This document shows positions 1 through 6,800 of a stretch of DNA of 7,293 nucleotides, piece after piece. Under the pieces are notes generated by a model that ran no database searches, had not been told where the DNA came from, and saw only the letters and a program-made list of their open reading frames with translations. Each line of letters opens with the position of its first letter. The first letter of the stretch is position 1. Source of the stretch: a bacterium. GTDB taxonomy: Bacteria; Krumholzibacteriota; Krumholzibacteriia; WVZY01. Both the position numbers and the translations under genes were made by a program. The stretch is taken from the NCBI GenBank assembly GCA_027296025.1, contig JAPUJU010000132.1:1-7293 (forward strand), read 5' to 3'.

Positions 1-361
1 CAACAAGGAGAAAGAGGAACGGACTTTCAATCGTTCCTGTCAAATAAACGATACCGACAGCAAGGAGAATGTCAATTACGCTCGAGTAGGTGATCAAGAC
101 CGAGTCGGCGTGGTCGCTTTCGAGCCCCATCCTGCGCTCCCCGAGCGTGATCATCATGGGGCCGAGCAGCTGCATGACGAGCCCGCAACCGAATAGCAGC
201 AGAAGCGCCAGCGTGGGATACACAAAACCTGCAATCTCTTTCGCCACAAAAACGATGACGAAGAAGACAACCGTCTCTACTATGCGAAGACGGAGCAGCG
301 TAGCTGCCCCGCTGGCGACGCGGTATAAGCGGTTGAGCGAATTCGAAGAGTCTTGCCTCAC
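1..361 (-). CDS. Multi-pass membrane protein, N-terminal part (probable sensor domain of a signalling protein)
   Basis: The frame opens with GTG at 361-359 and stays open for 120 codons to the left edge, so the gene is 3'-truncated by the window. The GTG overlaps the TGA of the upstream histidine kinase gene (GTGA), and a GGA lies nine bases before it; no ATG, GTG or TTG gives a better start. The product begins with a short polar segment (residues 1-25), followed by hydrophobic stretches at about 27-47, 48-73, 88-108 and from 113 onward, with a charged loop at about 75-87. The last visible part reads LTGTIESPFLFLLV, which resembles the membrane part of RegB/PrrB-like sensor kinases, where a G-x-x-x-[NS]-P-F loop lies between two helices. 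The family is known; the assignment here is inference, because any kinase, GAF or GGDEF output domain would lie outside the window. Overlap with the kinase gene suggests translational coupling and a shared signalling task. The open frame, membrane pattern and overlap support a real gene. Confidence 0.72.
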   Translation of the reverse strand, partial: MRQDSSNSLNRLYRVASGAATLLRLRIVETVVFFVIVFVAKEIAGFVYPTLALLLLFGCGLVMQLLGPMMITLGERRMGLESDHADSVLITYSSVIDILLAVGIVYLTGTIESPFLFLLV

Positions 362-1179
362 GGCATTTCGTCCAGATCGACTGGCGACGCTTCGGGCAAC
401 GCGATAAAGACGGTCGTTCCCCGGTTCGCTGTACTCTGTATCGATATATTCCCACCGTGTAGTTCAACGAGGCTACGCACGAGGGTCAGACCCAACCCGG
501 ATCCGTAGATGTCCTCGTTCAAGCGAACAAACGGGTGAAAGATTTTCTTGAGGCTGTCCTTGGGAATTCCCTCTCCCCGGTCCACGACCTGGATCTTCAG
601 AATAGTCCGCTCTTCGACGTGCCGTTTGTCCACTACCTGTTCCATCTCCACATGAACGGGCGTACTGTTCGGGGAGTAGAGCAGAGCGTTTTCGACGACG
701 TTCGCGAGAATGATCTTGAACGCATTCGGGTTCAGCTGAAAGTGGACAGAGTTCCGTGGGATACTGACCCTGACGCGCTCGGTTGCGTTCAACTCTTCCG
801 GGAGATGCAAAATCATTTCGTCGAAAAATTTTTCGACGTCAATCTCGGTGCCTCCGAGCGCTTCTTTCTCCGTGTTTGTTTTCAGCAATTCGAGAAAGAA
901 CATGTTGAGCTCGTTGAGCAGGTCACATTCGCTTCGCGCTTTGCTCAGGTGTCGTTCCGCGTTCTGGCTGATACTCTCTTCGAGCTCCAGAACCATGTCG
1001 ATATACCCGGTTATCGCGGTCGTCGGGCGCTTCAACTCGTGGCCCATAATCAGCCGTGTCGACAGAAGTATCTGTTCGAACTTCTTGAGGCGCTCCCTGA
1101 GCTTATCGGCCTCGCTCCGGGCGTCCTGCAACAGATTTTCGAGTGCGGAAATATCTCGCGTTTTTGTCGTAGTTTTCAT
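358..1179 (-). CDS. Soluble sensor histidine kinase (HisKA + HATPase_c)
   Basis: This 273-residue protein autophosphorylates on histidine and should pass the phosphate to a response regulator, most simply the one encoded just upstream. Residues ~10-42 look like a charged coiled coil. The H-box is MGHELKRP with His47. The ATP-binding domain shows an N-box (N160, E163, N164), a G1 box DRGEGIP (D200, G202, G204), an F-box (F214, F217) and a G2 box GSGLGLTL (226-233). There is no transmembrane segment and no recognisable PAS or GAF domain, so it is a short cytoplasmic kinase that must receive its signal from a partner. ATG at 1179 has AGGGA eight bases upstream. The gene starts 28 bp after the response-regulator stop, and its TGA overlaps the GTG of the following membrane-protein gene. 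All catalytic boxes look intact. The signal sensed is unknown; the overlapping membrane protein is a candidate upstream sensor. Confidence 0.93.
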   Translation of the reverse strand: MKTTTKTRDISALENLLQDARSEADKLRERLKKFEQILLSTRLIMGHELKRPTTAITGYIDMVLELEESISQNAERHLSKARSECDLLNELNMFFLELLKTNTEKEALGGTEIDVEKFFDEMILHLPEELNATERVRVSIPRNSVHFQLNPNAFKIILANVVENALLYSPNSTPVHVEMEQVVDKRHVEERTILKIQVVDRGEGIPKDSLKKIFHPFVRLNEDIYGSGLGLTLVRSLVELHGGNISIQSTANRGTTVFIALPEASPVDLDEMP

Positions 1180-1207
1180 TGTATGTTCCCTGCCTCACTA
1201 CTTCGGG

Positions 1208-2191
1208 TTATTCTCTTTCCTGTTTCGCTTCTTCCGAAGGCGAGATCGCGTCCCGCCGTTCCTTGATGACAACACTTCCCTTCACACCCTTCCCGTACTT
1301 CTTCAACTCGCGAGCGATGTAGTTGATTTCGGCGATGTGCCGAATCGTGTTCTCGGTACTTACGACAAGGGCGATCGTGATCGACATCAACAGGACGCGC
1401 GCGAGCTCTCCCTGACGGTTCTTGACCTCGAAGTAGCCGCGCTTGACATCTTTTTCATCCAAAAGAAACACCGCGCCCTGATCGTACTCATCGATGATGA
1501 ACTGCGCGATGAACTCTGCGCGGCTCGGGTCGGAAATCAGAACGAAGTCGTCTCCACCGATATGTCCGATGAAGTCCTCTTTGGAGCCCAGCTTCTCAAC
1601 CGCCTTACGAAGAATCGCCGAGACGAAGAAGATGATCTCGTCGCCTTTCTGGTAGCCGTAGTGGTCGTTAAAGCCCTTGAAGTTATCGATGTCGACGTAC
1701 AAGAAGGAGTATGGCTTCTGGTTGTCGATACGCTTCATGAGTTCGCGATCGATCGCCGTGTTGCCGGGGAGGCCGGTGAGTGGGTTGGCCTCTTTCTGCT
1801 TCAGATTCCACTCGAGACAGTTGCTGACACGCAGGAGCAACTCGTCATTCGAGTACGGCTTGATCAGGTAGTCATTCGCGCCGCCTTCGAGTCCGCGGAC
1901 GCGCTCCGCCAGGTCCCCTTTTGCAGAAAGCATGATGATCGGGATCTGGTTCATCTTGAAGTCATCTCGCATTTTGCGACAGACTTCATAGCCGTCCATG
2001 ATCGGCATCATGACGTCCAGAATTACTAGACTCGGCTGCAGGTTTTTGACCTGTTGCAGCCCCTCTTCGCCGTTGGTCGCGGTGAATACCTGATACCCCG
2101 CCTTTTCCAGCGTGAACTTGAGGATCTGTACGATATGTGGCTCGTCGTCAACGACGAGAATACTTTGGGTCGTGTTTTCGGTTGTCCGCAT
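1208..2191 (-). CDS. Response regulator with GGDEF-family output domain (GGDDF variant)
   Basis: A 327-residue PleD/WspR-like regulator. The receiver domain (about 10-125) has the acidic pair D15/D16, phospho-acceptor D59 (VILDVMMP), S89 and K111 (LIKPY). The output domain (about 137-312) begins with NPLTGLPGN and keeps the metal-binding aspartate of YVDIDNFKGFND (D167) and the N175/D176 pair, but its signature is GGDDF (212-216) instead of GG[DE]EF. The RxxD inhibitory site is not intact: the aligned segment reads S203-K-E-D206. GGDEF domains make cyclic di-GMP; whether this variant is active or acts only as a GTP or c-di-GMP sensing/binding module cannot be told from sequence. The protein ends in a short charged tail. 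ATG at 2191 has GGAG nine bases upstream, and a sigma-54-like element lies about 40 bp upstream. It is first in an operon with the histidine kinase 28 bp downstream, its likely phosphodonor. No DNA-binding domain is present. Confidence 0.93.
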   Translation of the reverse strand: MRTTENTTQSILVVDDEPHIVQILKFTLEKAGYQVFTATNGEEGLQQVKNLQPSLVILDVMMPIMDGYEVCRKMRDDFKMNQIPIIMLSAKGDLAERVRGLEGGANDYLIKPYSNDELLLRVSNCLEWNLKQKEANPLTGLPGNTAIDRELMKRIDNQKPYSFLYVDIDNFKGFNDHYGYQKGDEIIFFVSAILRKAVEKLGSKEDFIGHIGGDDFVLISDPSRAEFIAQFIIDEYDQGAVFLLDEKDVKRGYFEVKNRQGELARVLLMSITIALVVSTENTIRHIAEINYIARELKKYGKGVKGSVVIKERRDAISPSEEAKQERE

Positions 2192-2486
2192 GTAAGGGGC
2201 TCCAGTCCAGTTAGCTGACCGGTTTCAAGATGGCAATAAATATGCCAAGGTCCGGCTCTCGGGAACGGAGGAACAATCTCCTAATTCTATGTCCGTGTGT
2301 AAGTTATAGAGAGTGGTGACGGGCGGGACGGGACGGTTCATCCTTGCCGATGCAGAATGCCGGAACGGTGCCGCCGATGCTTCGAACCGCATTCGCTTCC
2401 GGGCGCGAAGAAGATGTCTTACCGCGCCATAGAAGGGATCCGGCGAAGGGAAATCCTGGGGAACTAATGAGGAACGACGAGCAACG
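2192..2486. other. Intergenic region between tsaD and the response-regulator gene
   Basis: These 295 bp follow the tsaD stop and precede the response-regulator start (both minus strand). I see no tRNA or other RNA gene. No hairpin followed by a T-run was found after tsaD. On the minus strand, about 2301-2340 is C-rich and G-poor (the CCGTCCCGTCCCGCCCGTC stretch), which could serve Rho, but that is weak. The one notable signal is the sigma-54-like element at 2232-2247. The RBS of the response regulator (GGAG) lies just before 2191. A 55-codon minus-strand ORF (2225-2392) is present but unconvincing. Confidence 0.6.
2232..2247 (-). promoter_or_regulatory. Possible sigma-54 (RpoN) -24/-12 promoter for the response-regulator operon
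   Basis: Read on the minus strand the site is TGGCATATTTATTGCC. It has the TGGCA of the -24 box, the TTGC of the -12 box and exactly ten bases between the invariant GG and GC, as in the TGGCAC-N5-TTGCW consensus. Transcription would start near 2221 and give a leader of about 30 bases that contains the GGAG ribosome-binding site before ATG 2191. No upstream enhancer-binding-protein site was identified. The element is also a 5-bp inverted repeat (TGGCA-N7-TGCCA), so an operator is an alternative. Sequence match is good; function is inference. Confidence 0.45.
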
Positions 2487-3491
2487 CTACGCCCATGAGG
2501 TCACCGCACCGCGAGCGAAGACATCGAGGGTGAGCCGATCGTCGCGGCCCGTGGCGAGGTGCCGGCTCGCCGCTCCGGCGACCATCGCCCCGTTGTCTGT
2601 GCAGTATTCCAGAAGCGGGGCGTGATAGGTCATATCTGCCTGCGCACACGCCTCCGCCAGGCGGGCACGAAGGACGCCGTTGGCTGCGACGCCACCGGCA
2701 AGATAGACGTGTGGAATGTTGTGGTGCCTGGCACACGAAAGTGTTTTCCGAACCAGGGCGTCGACGATGGCTTCCTGCGCGGATGCGGCCGTGTCCGTGA
2801 CCTGTGAGGGATCAAATCCGGGTGACTCGACGTGCAGGCGAACGGCCGTCTTGAGCCCGGAGAACGAGAAGTCGAAGTTGCCCTGCGTCATCATCGCCCG
2901 CGGAAACTCGACGGCGTGGGGGTTGCCCTCCCGAGAAACAGCCTCGAGAAACGGTCCTCCCGGGTATCCGAGCCCCAGCAGCTTCGCAATCTTGTCGAAA
3001 CACTCGCCCGCCGCATCGTCTCGGGTATTGCCGAGCAAATCGTAGCGGCCGACTTTCTCCACTCGGTACAGCGCGGTATGCCCTCCCGAAACGACCAGAA
3101 CGAGAGCGGGACTCTTGAGTGGGACACCTTCGAGTTCGTTCGAAAGTATGTGTGCTTCTATATGATGCACGCCGACCAGCGGCTTATCGAGTCCCACGGC
3201 AAGCGCCTTCGCAAACCCCACCCCCACCAGCAATGACCCGACGAGGCCAGGTCCATTGCTGACACCGATCCCGTCGATCTCGCCGGGATCCGTACCGGTG
3301 TCGGCGAGCAGAGTCTCGTAAATCGGCAGCAGGTTTCGGACGTGTTGACGCGAAGCAATCTCCGGAACGACCCCACCGTACTTGTCATGAATCAGCTGGT
3401 TTGCAGTCAGGTGTGCGAGCACTCCGCTGCCTGTGTCGTAGAGCCCGAGCGATGTGTCATCGCAGGAAGTTTCAATGCCGAGGATTTTCAA
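2487..3491 (-). CDS. tsaD: tRNA N6-adenosine threonylcarbamoyltransferase TsaD
   Basis: TsaD (formerly Gcp/YgjD) transfers the threonylcarbamoyl group from threonylcarbamoyl-AMP to A37 of ANN-decoding tRNAs, acting in the cytoplasm with TsaB and TsaE. The 334-residue product matches the bacterial family end to end: N-terminal MKILGIETSCDDT, the GGVVPEIASRQH segment, metal ligands H110 and H114 in VHHIEAH, SGGHT (135-139), DDAAGECFDK (158-167), YPGGP, the FSFSGLKT segment, AGGVAAN, and CTDNGAM with metal ligand D299. Length is close to the E. coli enzyme (337). The start is TTG at 3491, because this gives the conserved N-terminus exactly and no ATG or GTG is available there. It overlaps the glnB TGA by four bases (TTGA), so translational coupling is likely. 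The stop is TAG. No terminator is visible after the gene. Linkage to a P-II gene is unusual in function, but the identification is secure. Confidence 0.97.
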   Translation of the reverse strand: MKILGIETSCDDTSLGLYDTGSGVLAHLTANQLIHDKYGGVVPEIASRQHVRNLLPIYETLLADTGTDPGEIDGIGVSNGPGLVGSLLVGVGFAKALAVGLDKPLVGVHHIEAHILSNELEGVPLKSPALVLVVSGGHTALYRVEKVGRYDLLGNTRDDAAGECFDKIAKLLGLGYPGGPFLEAVSREGNPHAVEFPRAMMTQGNFDFSFSGLKTAVRLHVESPGFDPSQVTDTAASAQEAIVDALVRKTLSCARHHNIPHVYLAGGVAANGVLRARLAEACAQADMTYHAPLLEYCTDNGAMVAGAASRHLATGRDDRLTLDVFARGAVTSWA

Positions 3492-3826
3492 ACTGCGTCT
3501 TCGTCGCTCTCGCCCGTACGGATTCGGATCGCGTCTTCGACCGGAAGGATAAAAATTTTCCCGTCGCCCACCTTGCCCGTCCGCGCAATTTTCTGAATGA
3601 CATCAACGATCTGTTCGACCATCCGGTCCGCGGCTACGATTTCCAGCTTGCTCTTCGGAAGGAAGTCAACCTGGTACTCACTTCCACGATAGAGCTCGGT
3701 GTGTCCTTTCTGACGACCGAACCCCCGAACTTCAGTTACGCTCATGCCGCGTACATCGATTTCCATCAGTGCGGCCTTCACGTCATCGAGCTTGAACGGT
3801 TTGATATATGCTTCGATTTTCTTCAT
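3488..3826 (-). CDS. glnB: Nitrogen regulatory protein P-II (GlnB-type)
   Basis: P-II is a trimeric signal protein that binds ATP/ADP and 2-oxoglutarate and relays nitrogen status, typically to GlnE and to two-component or transport partners. From ATG 3826 the product has 112 residues, the usual GlnB length. This start puts the uridylylation target at Tyr51 within the signature YRGSEY (46-51) of the T-loop. The N-terminus MKKIEAYIKPFKLDDVKAAL and the second P-II signature TGKVGDGKIFILPV are intact. A longer reading from TTG 3835 adds only three residues, shifts the numbering and lacks better support. No clear Shine-Dalgarno precedes ATG 3826; a possible near-leaderless promoter is described separately. 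The presence of Tyr51 together with glnD and glnE nearby indicates a uridylylated P-II controlling glutamine synthetase. No amtB is next to it, which favours glnB over glnK, though the two cannot be separated strictly by sequence here. Confidence 0.95.
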   Translation of the reverse strand: MKKIEAYIKPFKLDDVKAALMEIDVRGMSVTEVRGFGRQKGHTELYRGSEYQVDFLPKSKLEIVAADRMVEQIVDVIQKIARTGKVGDGKIFILPVEDAIRIRTGESDEDAV

Positions 3827-3835
3827 ACCATTCAA

Positions 3836-3864
3836 AGTCTACGGGACGAGGACCCCTCTGGCAA
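3836..3864 (-). promoter_or_regulatory. Possible sigma-70 promoter of glnB-tsaD
   Basis: On the minus strand TTGCCA (3864-3859) and TAGACT (3841-3836) are separated by 17 bp, a fair match to TTGACA/TATAAT. Transcription would begin around 3829, only a few bases before ATG 3826, which would explain the missing Shine-Dalgarno. The match is moderate and could be chance. Confidence 0.3.
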
Positions 3865-3887
3865 GCGAAATGCGGATACGCTATGAT
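3858..3887 (+). promoter_or_regulatory. Possible sigma-70 promoter of glnE
   Basis: CTGGCA (3858-3863) and TATGAT (3882-3887) are 18 bp apart on the plus strand. The predicted start of transcription (about 3894-3895) coincides with the in-frame ATG at 3895, so the mRNA would be leaderless. The -35 shares five of its six bases with the opposite-facing -35 of glnB. The -35 match is weak, so this is suggestive only. Confidence 0.27.
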
Positions 3888-6800
3888 TGCCGCTATGAAA
3901 CGCACCGACAAAACAACGCACAAGGCACTCGTTGCCTTGATCGAAGAGATCGTCAAGGCATCCACTGCGCGAGACGTCGGGAACCGTCTCGAGTCAGCCG
4001 GGTTCCCCGACGCAACCAACCTGGTGAGCACCTTTGAAGACGTTGTGGGAAAACTCGGTACGCACGACGAGGCCCGCGGCCAACTTGCCACGCTTTTCAT
4101 CGAACTCGCGTCGTCGCCCTCTCCAACCGGTGCGTTGAAAAACTTTCTCCGGTTCCAGGAACTGTCCGGTTCCGCAGGCGCGTTCTTGAATACGATCGCG
4201 GGTGGAAAACCGCTGCGGGAAATACTCGCCGTCGTTTTCGGATCCAGCCAGTACATGTCCGACATCATCATTCGCAACCCCGGCTTTCTCTACTGGCTGA
4301 TCGAGCAGGCCACATGGGAGAGCGAAGATACGGTCGAGGCCTGTCGCAGAAGCATCATGGAGGACATAGCTGGTTTTCGAACGCAGGAGAGCAAGCTCAA
4401 TGGCCTCCGGCGGGCGCACCGCAAACACCTGCTCAGAATCGGCGTGAAGGATCTGCTCGGACTTAGAACGATCGAAGAGACGACTTCCTGTCTCAGCGTT
4501 CGTGCCGACGCGGTCGTTCAGATCTCGCTCGATCTGTTGTGCGGAGAGCGGGCGTCGTCAAAGGACGTCCTGACCGTGGTTGCGCTCGGCAAACTCGGCG
4601 GAACAGAGCTGAACTACAGCTCCGATATAGACCTCATCTACGTGTGCGACGATGTGAGTGACGATGATCTGACGGCACTTCACAAGCTGGGACGGCGTCT
4701 GACCTCTGTTCTGTCGGAAGTCACAGCCGAGGGGTATCTCTACCGCGTCGACTTAAGGCTTCGTCCCGACGGAAACACCGGACCGCTCGTAAACTCGCTC
4801 ACGTCAGCACGCATCTACTATGAAGATCGAGGGCGCCCATGGGAGTTTCAGGCGATGTTGAAAGCACGCGTGATCGCCGGCGATGCGGACGTCGGGAGGC
4901 GCTTTCTCGAGCACATCGACGGCCTGATCGGCAATCCGTCTCTCTCGTATTCACCGGTCGAGTCGATCTCGCTCATGCGTACCCGCATCCGCGAGAACAT
5001 CTCGAGCCACGAACAGTTATTCAACATCAAACTGATGGAGGGCGGCATTCGGGATATCGAGTTCATTGTGCAGACGCTTCAGATGCTTCACGGCCAGAAG
5101 CACCCGGATATTCGCGTCGGCAATACGTCGACGGGTATAGAGCGCCTTCATGCGCATAGGCTGATCACGGATGTGGAAAGCGACACGATGTTGAGCGCAT
5201 ATCGTTTTTTTCGGCTCGTCGAGCATCGCCTGCAGATGATGCACCAGTTGCAAACGTTTTCGCTGCCGGCCTCAGCGGATGACATCGCCGTTTTGTCACG
5301 TCGTGTCTCGCGCGGACCGCTCGGTACGTTCGACCCGGAAGAGTTTACCGCTGCGCTGTCGAACCACCTCAACAAGGTCCGGTTATTCAGCGATCGTTTC
5401 TTCGAAGGCGAAACGGTGGACGAGCCGTCGCTCCTTCTACTTTTTCCCGACGAAAATGAGACGGCCGCAAAGACGCTCGAGAAATACGGTATGACGGACA
5501 CGGGCACGGCGCTATCGATTGTCCAGGGGCTGGCCTACGGTTCGTTTCCTGTTCTCGTCGACCGCCAGACACGCGGCAATTTCCAGAAGCTCCTGCCAAA
5601 ACTTCTCGAGGACTGTGCGCTGACCGGTGATCCCGATCAGACGCTCGTGAACTTCGCCAATGTGGCGAACGCCACGCGCAGCAAGGGGGCATTCTACACC
5701 CTGCTGTCGGAGTCGGCTGCCTCTCGCGAACTGTTTCGTACGCTCACCGGCACCTCGTCGTTGCTGACGCAGAAACTGACCCGCAACATCGAGATTCTCG
5801 ACACGTTGCTCGAAGACCCCCAGAGCATCATCGATGCCCCGATCAAAGATGAAGTTCCGTGGGGCGCGCTGGACGGCAAACCATCGCCAGACAGACTCGA
5901 GAGCCTGCGTCGTGCCGTGCGCTCGGCGATCGACACTCGAAACCTGGCCGCCTGGGTGCTCGACGTGGAACGACTCGCTCGGGAGGAGATCGATCGCAGC
6001 GCGACGGGGGGATTCCCAACGGTGCTCCCGGGTGTTCTGACCGACACGACCCGCTCGTCCATGGCGTCTTCGTTTAGCGTGCTCGTTCCAGATACGGACG
6101 GGTTCGCGCTGATCGCGCTTGGTTCATTCGCTGTGGAGGAACCGCGACTCAGCAGCGACGTGGATCTGCTCGTGGTGGTCCACGAGAGGGACGTTGAGAC
6201 CGTCACCCGCAAGACGTTCACGTTGAATCAGGCGTTTGCGCAGAGCGGCCTCTTCAAGCTGGACTTTCGACTCCGCGGCGAAGGAGCCAGCGCGCCGCTT
6301 GTACAGGACGTGGCCTCTTATCGGAAGTATTTCTCCGACCGGCTCGCCGCGTGGGAAAGGATTGCGATGATGAAATCCGTGCTATGGTACGGTGACGAGC
6401 GTGTTGGCGAGCGCTTTTTCGGAGCGTTGCAAGAGCAGTTGGACCGGCCGTTCACTGCGGCACAACTCGATGAACTTGTATCCGCGCGCAGCAGAATTGA
6501 ATCACTCGTCCCTAAAAACGTCCAGGCGCTCGAAACAAAACGCTCGGCGGGAGGACGTTACGACATTGATTACCTTTCTGCGATCGGTATCTTCCTGGCC
6601 GGCGAGTCAGTCGATCCCGGCAAAAACACATCTCAACGGCTCGATGTGCTTGCGGACGCCGGAACCCTGACCGAAAAGGAGCGCGCCGACCTCGCGGCCG
6701 CGCTCGACCTGTACCGGTGCGTGGATTACCTGATGGAACTTCAGGGGTTCGGTTTTCCCAATACGTCCAAAAAGACGGATCGCGCAGCGAACCATCTCGG

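Noticed and set aside
72..467. A 131-codon minus-strand ORF overlapping the kinase 3' end
   Set aside because: Low-complexity, arginine-rich translation in a different frame; the GTG-initiated membrane frame in the same place has clear transmembrane segments and a stop/start overlap.
535..1266. A 243-codon plus-strand ORF opposite the histidine kinase
   Set aside because: Out-of-phase shadow of a gene whose H, N, G1, F and G2 boxes are all intact on the other strand.
848..2029. A 393-codon plus-strand ORF antisense to the response regulator and kinase
   Set aside because: It lies opposite two genes with complete catalytic motifs, and its translation shows no recognisable domain; long antisense frames are common in GC-rich codon usage.
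2301..2340. C-rich minus-strand stretch after tsaD as a Rho-utilisation site
   Set aside because: Composition alone is too weak to call a terminator; it is only mentioned in the intergenic entry.
2225..2392. A 55-codon minus-strand ORF in the gap after tsaD
   Set aside because: It has poor RBS spacing and no recognisable motif, and it runs through the sigma-54-like promoter element.
2344..2625. Plus-strand ORF spanning the end of tsaD
   Set aside because: Shadow frame over the conserved TsaD C-terminus, with no domain or RBS support.
3827..3835. TTG start of glnB at 3835
   Set aside because: ATG 3826 gives the standard 112-residue protein and places the uridylylated tyrosine at position 51.
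3808..3882. Upstream start of glnE at ATG 3808
   Set aside because: It would make glnE overlap the start of glnB and adds 25 residues unlike the family's N-terminus.
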